From the NCBI RefSeq assembly GCF_002218065.1, contig NZ_BDUB01000001.1, forward strand, positions 1,189,567 to 1,253,566: a DNA stretch of 64,000 nucleotides, read 5' to 3'. Below, in pieces: positions 56,850 to 64,000 of the stretch (positions within the stretch are counted from its first letter, which is position 1; each line of letters opens with the position of its first letter). A program made the translations under genes and the position numbers. The notes under the pieces are model-generated. The model ran no database searches. It was not told the origin of the DNA and saw only the letters and a list, made by a program, of their open reading frames with translations. Source of the DNA: Nodularia sp. NIES-3585. GTDB taxonomy: Bacteria > Cyanobacteriota > Cyanobacteriia > Cyanobacteriales > Nostocaceae.

Positions 56850-57190
56850 TTAACGTACTCCCCGACGTGAACGCACGGGGATTCTCTGCTACTGGCGAAA
56901 GTTGCGGAGCGAAGCCCGTCTGACACTCTCTCGCAGACTCGATAACGCCCTATCGAGTTGGATGACTCAAAACTACCAGAGTTGGTTTTCTTTCTTGAGG
57001 CTTTATAGTCTTGGTATCCTGCATTTTACCGCTGCTCCCTGCTCCGTCCCAACTAAACTATTCGGCTACATTCTCTGGTGTTGCTTGAAGTTTTACCCGA
57101 ACAACTACTCTTCCCAAGCCCATACCCCGACTTTGTGAGAGAACTTATGGCTATTTCCCCTAGAAGGGGGAGGCTTTCAACCCAATTTTT
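56850..57190 (-). mobile_element. TnpB-less IS200/IS605-like remnant
   Basis: No gene. On the minus strand it starts with a CCCC-TTCTA-GGGG hairpin (57161-57173 region), continues with CTCGATA/TATCGAG (56938-56957), and ends with a GAATCCCCGTG...CGGGGAG hairpin near 56862-56882, the same closing form as the element at 33777-33797. Interpreted as left end, scaffold and right end with the coding part lost. Boundaries are approximate. Confidence 0.4.
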
Positions 57191-57193
57191 TGG

Positions 57194-57247
57194 GAAAAAA
57201 TTCCAAACCAATTCACAGGCAGCATTTCAATTTTGACTTTTGCTATA
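57194..57247. repeat. Dispersed spacer repeat, copy 2
   Basis: AAAAAATTCCAAACCAATTC, then ACAGGCAGCATTTCA and TTTTGACTTTTGCTATA: matches 4763-4824 apart from small changes and one fewer TTTTGAC unit. Confidence 0.7.
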
Positions 57248-57527
57248 GCACCTGCCACTGAAATTTATAGTAATCGCCAATATTTTTATTCCTATAGGAG
57301 GATATTAAAGATGTAGATAGTTGTATATGTATATATTTAATATAAAAACCGTATAAATACGGTTACAATTATTTTAATAAAAATTTATATTATTTAATAA
57401 ATATATACATTCATGGTGTCCCTTGCTTCTCAAGCATAAATCAAAGGTTTCGAGTATTTAGCAACAGCTATATAGCTAGTTTGAGGGTTTGAAGGGCTAA
57501 TTTGTTAATTAAAGGAACAAACTACGT

Positions 57528-58772
57528 ATGACCTACCCGGAACCGATTATTATATCGAATAATATACTTGATGAGTTTAAAACTTGTACTCAACTGCAAT
57601 ACAATGGCTGCTTAAAGGTTAGAAGTAGCAAGGGACACCAATGGACTTTTTTCTATCGTCTAGGAAGGATAGTTTGGGCGGAGGGAGGAAGTCATCCTTC
57701 CCGGCGCTGGCGGCGAAATATGGCTCAATACTGCCCCCAAATTGATCTGGATAAGTTAAATTTACGTAGAGAAGACCTAGAAATCAATCACTGGGATTAT
57801 CGCATCCTGGAAATCCTCTATAAAAAACAGCAAATTCAACGAGAACAAATTCACTCTATTATCGAAAACACAATAGCAGAACTGTTGTTTGATTTAGCTC
57901 AAAAAACAAATTTTGTTTCTGTAAGTTGCGATCGCAGCCAGGAAGTTATTATAGAAAGACCAGTGAGTTTCACGAGTGCAGATGTCTTTATGAAAGAGAT
58001 GCAAGACTCGTGCAAAACTTGGTCAGATGCTGGTTTGGCTAATTTTTCTCCCGACTTAGCACCAGTTGTGCGACAACCAGAAGAACTCGCGCACCATGTA
58101 AGTGATTCTGTTTACAAAAAGTTTGTAAATTTGCTCAACGGTAAATACACACTGCGAGATTTAGCAGTAAAAATAAAGCAGAGTATTGTTACTTTGACCC
58201 GTTCATTGCTTCCCTACATTACTACAGGGATCATTGAACTTATAGAAGTACCTGATTTGCCTTTGTCAGTTGCAGCAGTTAAAAACAACTCTGTTTCCCG
58301 CTTAGTTCAAAAATCAACTGCGCCATTGGTTGCTTGTATTGATGATAGCCCTCAAGTTTGTGAGACTTTAGAGAAAATTATCGTGCCACATGGAGTTAGA
58401 CTTATCAAAATTCAAGATGCTATACAAGCTTTACCAATCTTGATTCAAGGTAAGCCAGACCTGATTTTTTTAGATTTGATTATGCCTGTTGCTAATGGTT
58501 ACGAAATTTGTACTCAGTTGCGCCGAATTTCCGCCTTTGCCAACACACCTGTAGTTATTTTAACAGGAAACGATGGTCTTTTGGATCGAGTCCGAGCTAA
58601 GATGGTCGGTGCTACAGATTTTATATCTAAACCTATAGCAGAAGATAAAATCATGGGTGTAGTACGGAAATATTTACCCCTACAGACTCAACATCAAGGT
58701 AAAAGAACATTAGTACAGGTCGGCATAAATAAACCCAATATGATTTGGAATAATGAATTTTGTAGTGGTTAA
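57528..58772 (+). CDS. PatA-like response regulator (PATAN domain + receiver)
   Basis: 414 residues. The N-terminal half (QLQYNGCLKVRSSKGHQWTF, RIVWAEGGSHPSRRWRRNMA) is a PATAN/DUF4388 domain. The C-terminal receiver has VACIDDSP, phospho-acceptor Asp in DLIFLDLIMPVANG, TG in VVILTGNDG and the conserved Lys in FISKPI. PatA-type proteins act in heterocyst patterning, phototaxis or other signalling; a specific pathway cannot be assigned, and no kinase is adjacent. The upstream spacer is AT-rich. Confidence 0.9.
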   Translation: MTYPEPIIISNNILDEFKTCTQLQYNGCLKVRSSKGHQWTFFYRLGRIVWAEGGSHPSRRWRRNMAQYCPQIDLDKLNLRREDLEINHWDYRILEILYKKQQIQREQIHSIIENTIAELLFDLAQKTNFVSVSCDRSQEVIIERPVSFTSADVFMKEMQDSCKTWSDAGLANFSPDLAPVVRQPEELAHHVSDSVYKKFVNLLNGKYTLRDLAVKIKQSIVTLTRSLLPYITTGIIELIEVPDLPLSVAAVKNNSVSRLVQKSTAPLVACIDDSPQVCETLEKIIVPHGVRLIKIQDAIQALPILIQGKPDLIFLDLIMPVANGYEICTQLRRISAFANTPVVILTGNDGLLDRVRAKMVGATDFISKPIAEDKIMGVVRKYLPLQTQHQGKRTLVQVGINKPNMIWNNEFCSG

Positions 58773-58832
58773 ACCGCTTTTTTTGACCGGGAATTTTCCA
58801 TTCACAGATTTTATTATAATTAAAAAATAGTT

Positions 58833-58947
58833 AGAACTTACGCAATAACTCTCTGAAACCTTCTTTCCTTTGTGTTCTTTGTGTCCTTTGCGGTATGCGC
58901 TGCGCGCACGCTACGCGAACGTTTTTTCATGATTTTGCGTAGGTCCT
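58833..58947. mobile_element. MITE, copy 2 (shorter)
   Basis: Begins AGAACTTACGCAA (58833-58845) and ends TTGCGTAGGTCCT (58935-58947); arms match at 11 of 13 positions. It shares the CTCTCTGAAACCTTCTTTCC and GTGTTCTTTGTGTCCTTTGC interior with 41201-41390 but lacks about 75 bases of the middle. The rest of the 58773-59192 spacer shows no gene. Confidence 0.78.
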
Positions 58948-59192
58948 GATAATGTAATGTTCAAAAATTATACACAATGAAATTACTGCTTTAGCAGATG
59001 TACGTTTTACCCCTTACAGTCGTAAATTTCCACATTTCCATCATTCTGCTTTCAAACATGATCCGTCTTATGGTTAGACGACTTGCTTAATTTTTGACTT
59101 CCTAAAACTTTTTAAACATCCTCTTAAACTTGAATAATGTTTTAGAACTATATCTCTAATAAGAGTATAATCTAAAGCAGTTAAAATTGGGC

Positions 59193-59798
59193 TTACCAAA
59201 CCTGACTTAAATCTAAAACAAACCCAGTTAGTAACGGTTCACCGCAAAGGGTTTTAGGGTTATCTAATACCTCAACCGCAGTATTAGGACGATAAATAAA
59301 AACTTGGCGTTGTTTTCTATCAATTAACCAACCAAGTTGTGTGCCATTATCTATATACTCTTGCATCTTGTCTTGCAAGATTCGCAAGTTATCACTCTCA
59401 GAACGCAACTCAATTACAAACTCAGGACAAATTGGGGCAAATTTCTTTCGCAGTTCCGGTGATATAGCTTCCCAACGTGTGCGTTTTATCCATGCTGCAT
59501 CGGGCGATCGCACCGCGCCATTAGGTAGAGTAAATCCACCACTGGAACCAAACCCGATACCTGTACCATCTTGCTTTGTCCACGCCCACAACTGGCCAAT
59601 TAAGTTAAAATTGCGCTCATCGGTTTCTGAACCAGTGGGGGACATAATCATTAATTCTCCAGCAGCATTGCGTTCAATACGAAAATCACGGTTGATCTGA
59701 CAAAATTCATAAAATTGATCATCGGTCATGGCGATCGCACTGGGCAATTGCAATACTACTGGTATAATTTCTGTAATCACTGGTAAGTTAGTAGTCAT
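59193..59798 (-). CDS. Uma2 family endonuclease-like protein (DUF820)
   Basis: 201 residues. PD-(D/E)XK-type fold: PTGSETDERNFNLIGQLWAW, AVRSPDAAWIKRTRW, EFVIELRSESDNLRILQDKM and YIDNGTQLGWLIDRKQRQVF. Multicopy in cyanobacteria; nuclease activity is inferred from fold and the role is unknown. Its ATG overlaps the stop of the regulator gene upstream (ATGA), indicating coupling. Confidence 0.9.
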   Translation of the reverse strand: MTTNLPVITEIIPVVLQLPSAIAMTDDQFYEFCQINRDFRIERNAAGELMIMSPTGSETDERNFNLIGQLWAWTKQDGTGIGFGSSGGFTLPNGAVRSPDAAWIKRTRWEAISPELRKKFAPICPEFVIELRSESDNLRILQDKMQEYIDNGTQLGWLIDRKQRQVFIYRPNTAVEVLDNPKTLCGEPLLTGFVLDLSQVW

Positions 59799-60460
59799 AA
59801 TTTTTCGCTATGGGGAGAAACTCGATACACACATCGTCTTGCACCTGTTATGATGTGTTCTTCTCTTTCTACCTTGACATTTTCTCCGAGAACAGATTGA
59901 AAAATTGTTAATTCTTGCTCACATAACCCTGTACAAGCTGTAGCCGCAGCGCAAATGGGACAGTGATTTTCAATTAATAGGAAAGAACCATCTTCTAAGG
60001 TTTGACTCTGGGCCATGTATCCTTCGTGCGATCGCAATTCCACTAAAGCTGCTAATCTTTCTGCTAGTGAATTAAAACTGCATATTTGTGCTTGATACGC
60101 GGCTAGTTGCTGCTGAGTTCTAATTTCTAGAAGCTTGTCTAATCCTGTATTACCAAAGGCTTGATTTATAGCTTGAATCAGTCCCAAAGTTAACTCCGCA
60201 TAACCATCAGGAAATAAGCGGTTAGCATCTGAAGTTAATTGCCATAGTTTAGCAGGTCGCCCCATCTCACGGGGTTCTTCCTCGTAGGTGACTAAACGCT
60301 CATCTTGCAATGCGTATAAATGTTGACGCACAGCCATCGCAGAAATATGTAAGCAATTTGCTAACTCCTGGGAGTCCATTGCACCTTTTTGTTTGAGTAG
60401 GTTAACAATGGCTCGACGAGTACGGACAGTAGTTGATTTTTTTTGTGCGTTTTTTGTCAT
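59795..60460 (-). CDS. SufR/COG2345-type winged-helix regulator with cysteine cluster
   Basis: 221 residues from ATG 60460 (GTG at 60466 possible). N-terminal winged helix: RRAIVNLLKQKGAMDSQELA, LHISAMAVRQHLYAL, VTYEEEPREMGRPAKLWQL. C-terminal effector part with cysteines in HCPICAAATACTGLCEQEL (C-x12-C overall) and a final Cys in GARRCVYRV, likely ligands for an Fe-S cluster or metal. SufR itself usually sits beside the suf operon, which is absent here, so this may be a paralogue. It faces an SDR gene across an 86-base palindrome-rich spacer. Confidence 0.82.
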   Translation of the reverse strand: MTKNAQKKSTTVRTRRAIVNLLKQKGAMDSQELANCLHISAMAVRQHLYALQDERLVTYEEEPREMGRPAKLWQLTSDANRLFPDGYAELTLGLIQAINQAFGNTGLDKLLEIRTQQQLAAYQAQICSFNSLAERLAALVELRSHEGYMAQSQTLEDGSFLLIENHCPICAAATACTGLCEQELTIFQSVLGENVKVEREEHIITGARRCVYRVSPHSEKL

Positions 60461-60470
60461 CCTCACAAAG

Positions 60471-60540
60471 TAAAGAATTTTCTTTATAAAGTCAAGTATA
60501 GAGGTATATCATACTTTCTAAAGATTTTTATTGAGAAAGT
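60471..60540. promoter_or_regulatory. Palindromic divergent promoter region
   Basis: TAAAGAATTTTCTTTA (60471-60486) is a perfect palindrome, and ACTTTCT (60513-60519) faces AGAAAGT (60534-60540). Both lie in the spacer between the regulator and the SDR gene, the expected place for an autoregulatory operator. No CAAC-N6-GTTG SufR-type box was seen. Confidence 0.5.
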
Positions 60541-60546
60541 AGCGAT

Positions 60547-61260
60547 ATGAGTTCAGCAAAAGTGGCAATGATTGTGGCTGCTAGTCGCGGTATTGGAGCA
60601 GGTTGTGCTAGAGAGTTAGCGGCAAGAGGTTACAATGTCTCATTAATGGCGCGATCGCCTGAAGTTTTAGATTTAGCAGCAGAGTTGGGCGGAACCGCCA
60701 TTCAAGGTTCCATGAACAACCCCCAAGACTTGCAGCGATTAGTGCAGACAACTTTAACTAAATTTGGTCGTATTGATGCAGTAGTTAATAGTTTTGGTGA
60801 CCCAGCCAGACCAGATTTGCTGTCTATTTCTGATCAAATGTGGTTAGAAAATTTTGAAATGCTGTTTTTGAGTGTGGTTCGCATCGCCAGACTGGTAACA
60901 GAACCGATGCTAAATTCCGGTGGAGGTGTGATTGTCAATATTTCTGCTTGTGATTCTCAAGAACCGAACTTAGGAACACCCTTTAGCGGAACACTCCGCG
61001 CAGCAATGGAAGGCTTTACAAAACTTTATGCCAAGCGTTACAGAACAGATAAAATTCGTATGCTTTCAGTTGCGCCTTTTTTTGTTGCCGATTCTATGGC
61101 AGAGTTAGAAGGCTGGAATGTACCTGATGATTTAATCTGGGGTCGTCCTGCTACTTACAGCGAGTTTGCGAAAACCGTGGCTTTTTTAATTTCCGATGAT
61201 GCTAAATTCATCACAGGTACGACTTTAAAAGTAGATGAAGCTTATTCTGCGGCTATTTAA
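60547..61260 (+). CDS. Atypical short-chain dehydrogenase/reductase-like protein
   Basis: 237 residues, Rossmann fold. The cofactor loop reads VAASRGIGAGC, not TGxxxGIG. The Ser motif NISACDS is present, but the catalytic Tyr-x3-Lys is missing: the position reads GTPFSGTLRAAMEG, Phe in place of Tyr and no Lys at +4. The C-terminus (DDAKFITGTTLKVDEAYSA) is normal. It may bind nucleotide without oxidoreductase chemistry. Divergent from the SufR-like regulator, which could control it. Confidence 0.88.
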   Translation: MSSAKVAMIVAASRGIGAGCARELAARGYNVSLMARSPEVLDLAAELGGTAIQGSMNNPQDLQRLVQTTLTKFGRIDAVVNSFGDPARPDLLSISDQMWLENFEMLFLSVVRIARLVTEPMLNSGGGVIVNISACDSQEPNLGTPFSGTLRAAMEGFTKLYAKRYRTDKIRMLSVAPFFVADSMAELEGWNVPDDLIWGRPATYSEFAKTVAFLISDDAKFITGTTLKVDEAYSAAI

Positions 61261-61281
61261 TAAGCCCTAAAAATAATTGAA

Positions 61282-61301
61282 GGGTGGTTATAAAACCACC
61301 C
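61282..61301. terminator. Hairpin between convergent SDR and ndhD
   Basis: GGGTGGTT (61282-61289), ATAA, AACCACCC (61294-61301): 8-bp perfect stem, able to serve both converging genes. T-runs are weak on both sides. Confidence 0.55.
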
Positions 61302-61356
61302 CTATAATCCCCTCATATTTAGAATTTAGTCGCAACACCGTGATTGGGTATTATAT

Positions 61357-62970
61357 TTACTCTGAGAGATTAACTAAAGTATCAACTTGAGATGAAGCTA
61401 AGGTTGGTGCAGTGAAGATAGTCGAGTAAAGACTTGCGGGTTGCTGACGTGCGAATACTGGTAGAACTTGACGCGCATGGGCTGCTAATTCTACTGCTTT
61501 GACATCGTAAGTCTGCGTAACTAACTTGGGATAGAAACCGATACCGATGATGGGAATGATCAAACAAGCGGTGATAAACAATTCACGAGGTTTGATGTCA
61601 GCGATGACAGTATCTAGATGTAATTCTGCGTTTTGTTCACCGTAGAATACTTGGCGCAGCATGGACAGTAAGTAAATTGGAGTTAAAATCACACCAACCG
61701 CTGACAACACGATGACTACAATTTTGAAGCTGGAACTGTAAACATCGCTGGAGGCGATTCCGAGGAACACCATCAATTCACCCACAAAGCCACTCATTCC
61801 GGGTAAAGCTAGAGAAGCCATGGCACCAATTGTAAATACTGCGAAGGTTCTGGGCATTACCTTAGCTATACCGCCCATTTTGTCCATGATCAAGGTGTGG
61901 GTACGTTCGTAAGTTACACCAGAGAGGAAGAACAAGCTAGCAGCAATCAAACCGTGGGAAACCATCTGTAATACAGCACCGCTAATCCCAATCTCTGTAT
62001 AAGAGGCTATGCCGATTAAGACAAATCCCATGTGGGCAATTGAAGAGTAAGCCAAGCGGCGTTTGAGGTTTGTTTGGGCAAAGGCGCAACAAGCACCGTA
62101 GACAATATTTACTACACCTAATACTGCTAGAACTGGGGCAAAGTAAACATGGGCATTAGGCAACATTTCAACGTTGAAGCGGATGAGTGCATAACCACCC
62201 ATTTTTAACAATACACCAGCCAAAATCATGGAACCAGGTGCGGATGCTTCACCGTGGGCATCAGGTAGCCAAGTGTGTAAGGGGAAGATGGGCATCTTCA
62301 CACCGAAGGCAATCAAGAATCCTGCATAAGTTAATAGTTCTAAAGCTTTGGGGTATTGCTTCATTCCCAGAGTTGCCATGTCGAAGGTGACGGTATCTCC
62401 TGAGAATGCCATTGCAAAACCAGCTACCAAGATAAATATTGATGCTGCGGCTGTGTAGAGAATGAATTTAGTCGCTGCGTAACGGCGGTTTTGTCCTCCC
62501 CAGATGGAAATTAGCAGGTACACAGGTACTAACTCGATTTCCCACATTAGGAAGAATAACAGCAAGTCTTGGGCGACAAATACGCCAATTTGGGCGCTGT
62601 ACATCACCAACATCAACGCATAAAACAATCGCGGCTTAGTGGTTACTTTCCAAGCCGCGAAGATTGCCAGTGTGTTAATTAAGCCTGTTAGTAGGAGTAA
62701 GGGCATCGATAAACCATCAACACCGACAGACCAATTTAAACCTAACTGTGGAACCCAAGCATAGTTTTCTACGAGTTGCAGTGTGGGGTTTTGGAAGTCG
62801 TAGCTATACCAAAAGGCACAAATTATCAGGGCAAAATCGGCGATCGCAACCCCTAGACCATACCACCTAACGGTTCTTCCTTCTTTATCTGGGATGAAAG
62901 GGATGGCTAAGGCAGCCACCAGAGGCAATAAAATTATGGCTGACAGCCAGGGAAATTCAATGGCATTCAT
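61357..62970 (-). CDS. ndhD: NAD(P)H-quinone oxidoreductase chain 4 (NdhD)
   Basis: 537 residues from ATG 62970. Polytopic proton-pumping subunit of NDH-1 (NuoM homologue). Key stretches: [20 protein letters not shown] with the pump Glu, [73 protein letters not shown]. No ndhF is adjacent, so this is a solo ndhD; its type (D1/D2 for NDH-1L or other) is not resolved with certainty, though it looks D1/D2-like. Confidence 0.95.
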   Translation of the reverse strand: MNAIEFPWLSAIILLPLVAALAIPFIPDKEGRTVRWYGLGVAIADFALIICAFWYSYDFQNPTLQLVENYAWVPQLGLNWSVGVDGLSMPLLLLTGLINTLAIFAAWKVTTKPRLFYALMLVMYSAQIGVFVAQDLLLFFLMWEIELVPVYLLISIWGGQNRRYAATKFILYTAAASIFILVAGFAMAFSGDTVTFDMATLGMKQYPKALELLTYAGFLIAFGVKMPIFPLHTWLPDAHGEASAPGSMILAGVLLKMGGYALIRFNVEMLPNAHVYFAPVLAVLGVVNIVYGACCAFAQTNLKRRLAYSSIAHMGFVLIGIASYTEIGISGAVLQMVSHGLIAASLFFLSGVTYERTHTLIMDKMGGIAKVMPRTFAVFTIGAMASLALPGMSGFVGELMVFLGIASSDVYSSSFKIVVIVLSAVGVILTPIYLLSMLRQVFYGEQNAELHLDTVIADIKPRELFITACLIIPIIGIGFYPKLVTQTYDVKAVELAAHARQVLPVFARQQPASLYSTIFTAPTLASSQVDTLVNLSE

Positions 62971-63152
62971 TAGTTCTGACAATCGATTGACCTTTTTGGT
63001 TATGATTTCATTATATGAAGGAATTTGTAGTTTTGTAAATGTTATTTATCCCTAACATCTGCTTTTCGAGAATATTTTAGGAATAAATACTCATCAATTC
63101 CTGTCAAAACCATTCTAAGTGTAAACTTTTGCAACGTCAATACAAAATTATA

Positions 63153-63176
63153 TAAAAAAAGGTGACCAAAGTCACC
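63153..63176 (-). terminator. Intrinsic terminator after the coiled-coil gene
   Basis: GGTGAC (63161-63166), CAAA, GTCACC (63171-63176), with a run of A at 63154-63160, which is a T-run on the minus strand. It ends the thrB-coiled-coil transcript before ndhD. Confidence 0.8.
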
Positions 63177-63221
63177 AATTCAAGTTATTATATTACGCGT
63201 TTTAGACAAATATGGACAATT

Positions 63222-63734
63222 TCAGACAATCCGATTTACAATCGACCAGACTTCGCCATCTGAGCGCACATAGGGAACTGAGATGGTCTTAAACCCTGTA
63301 ATAAAGGGCTTGTAGTAGACGTGCCAATACATGGGACTCAAATAATCAGCACAAGATTTCAGCAGACGGATTTCTGTGGATAGTTCCGCCGCTAGTTGAT
63401 TAATGCGTTGGGCATGAACCTGAGCTATTTCTCTGGCTTGTTCTAATTCTTGCTCTTGGGTAAGTTGCTGGGATTGTTTTTGCCAATGTTCTAATTCAGT
63501 TTGTTTGTATTGTCGCTGTATTTCCAAGGCTGCGATCGCATCGTCTATACCCTTGAGTTCTACAGATAATTGGGCATTTTCTCTGGCTTGGCGGCGACAA
63601 GCTTCCACCATTGCTGAAGGTGAATCATTCTTGCCAGATAAGACATTATTAATACTCAGGGTAGCCCGTTCTTGCTGGAGTGCCTGAATTTCTGAGTTGA
63701 GGGTGGTGATTTCTGTATGAATTTGGTTAATCAT
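63222..63734 (-). CDS. Coiled-coil protein, unknown function
   Basis: 170 residues. Long heptad-rich helix from about residue 5 to 125 (EITTLNSEIQALQQERATL, LEHWQKQSQQLTQEQELEQA), then a distinct C-terminal part, YLSPMYWHVYYKPFITGFKT, rich in aromatic residues. No membrane segment. It starts 6 bases after the thrB stop, so it is co-transcribed with thrB. Family not recognised. Confidence 0.75.
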   Translation of the reverse strand: MINQIHTEITTLNSEIQALQQERATLSINNVLSGKNDSPSAMVEACRRQARENAQLSVELKGIDDAIAALEIQRQYKQTELEHWQKQSQQLTQEQELEQAREIAQVHAQRINQLAAELSTEIRLLKSCADYLSPMYWHVYYKPFITGFKTISVPYVRSDGEVWSIVNRIV

Positions 63735-63740
63735 GACGGT

Positions 63741-64000
63741 TTATCCTTGGTAGCTTGCACCTTGGGTATCCAGAGAAAGCGATCGCACTGTGGCTGTAAT
63801 TCCTGTTGATTGCCAAGCTGATAACATCGCCGCTTCTACAGCCTGGGAATGTAACTGATCTACTAAAGCTAACAGTGTCGGCCCTGCACCACTAATTACC
63901 ATGCCATAAGCACCAGCTTGCATTGCAGCTGCATTCACAGCATCGTAACCAGGAATCAAAGCTTGGCGATATGGTTGATGCAATCTATCTTGTAAAGCTG
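63741..64000 (-). CDS. thrB: Homoserine kinase, C-terminal part (5' end beyond window)
   Basis: The frame is open to base 64000. Reads ALQDRLHQPYRQALIPGYDA and then GAYGMVISGAGPTLLALVDQ, the C-terminal GHMP-kinase region of ThrB, which phosphorylates homoserine in threonine synthesis. An internal TTG near 63983 is not the true start. About 86 residues visible. Confidence 0.88.
   Translation of the reverse strand, partial: ALQDRLHQPYRQALIPGYDAVNAAAMQAGAYGMVISGAGPTLLALVDQLHSQAVEAAMLSAWQSTGITATVRSLSLDTQGASYQG

Noticed and set aside
56902-57138. 78-codon plus-strand frame in the ycf35 downstream spacer
   Set aside because: Lies in the structured IS605-like segment, with no ribosome site or known motif.

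Overview
The window is chromosomal DNA of a filamentous cyanobacterium, most likely from the Nostocales (Nostoc/Anabaena/Calothrix-like). The evidence is the many HIP1 octamers (GCGATCGC), a full-length orange carotenoid protein, NDH-1 subunits NdhN and NdhD, sulfolipid genes sqdB/sqdX, the plastid-conserved genes ycf46 and ycf35, a PatA-type response regulator, an Omp85 protein with cyanobacterial architecture, and abundant heptamer-type tandem repeats in the spacers.

Layout. 1-1.2 kb: 3' part of an IS200/IS605-type tnpB with an intact RuvC triad and its right-end hairpin. 1.25-3.7 kb: a GT4 glycosyltransferase and the orange carotenoid protein. 4.0-4.7 kb: an odd exported Ala/Gly/Val repeat protein whose repeat is open in several frames. 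4.9-9.5 kb: exported metzincin-like protease, secG, gpmI and an ABC-F ATPase. 9.5-12.3 kb: an accessory pocket with a broken DUF2887 gene, a type IIG restriction-modification remnant joined by an internal deletion, an XRE-DUF29 pair and an orphan gene. 12.3-29.9 kb (minus strand): prfA-rpmE-rpsI-rplM-truA-rplQ-rpoA-rpsK-rpsM-rpmJ-infA-adk-secY and the spc/S10 ribosomal genes back to rplC, the merged S10-spc-alpha-L13 cluster of cyanobacteria. rpsJ, rpsN, rpmD and rpsD are not in it.

30.8-41.2 kb: ndhN, a DUF3172 protein, an AMIN-domain protein, nrtS, a TnpB-less IS605-like element, a coupled SGNH hydrolase/membrane protein pair, two neighbouring FHA genes (one fused to a flavoprotein-like oxidoreductase), endonuclease V, an SPFH protein, an Rpn-type nuclease and an unknown protein. 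41.4-49.1 kb (minus strand): the outer-membrane assembly row omp85-lpxC-fabZ-lpxA-lpxB, with an orphan DNA cytosine methyltransferase at its downstream end, and purC just upstream. 50.1-53.0 kb: a small DUF7219 gene and the sulfolipid pair sqdB-sqdX. 53.5-58.8 kb: a PsbP-like lipoprotein, a ribbon-helix-helix/zinc-ribbon protein, Ycf46, Ycf35 and a PATAN-receiver protein. 59.2-64 kb: Uma2 nuclease and SufR-like regulator (coupled), a divergent atypical SDR, ndhD, a coiled-coil protein and the 3' end of thrB.

Most of the window is conserved housekeeping sequence. The less explained material is in the spacers: three non-coding segments that look like TnpB-less IS200/IS605 derivatives (33.35-33.8, 53.04-53.39, 56.85-57.2 kb), two copies of a MITE with 13-bp terminal inverted repeats, three copies of a GACGCGAT palindrome, heptamer repeats in the ribosomal operon spacers, and several long perfect palindromes in promoter regions. 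I saw no rRNA, tRNA or CRISPR array. Start codons were moved inward from the longest open frame where the family N-terminus and ribosome binding site supported it.
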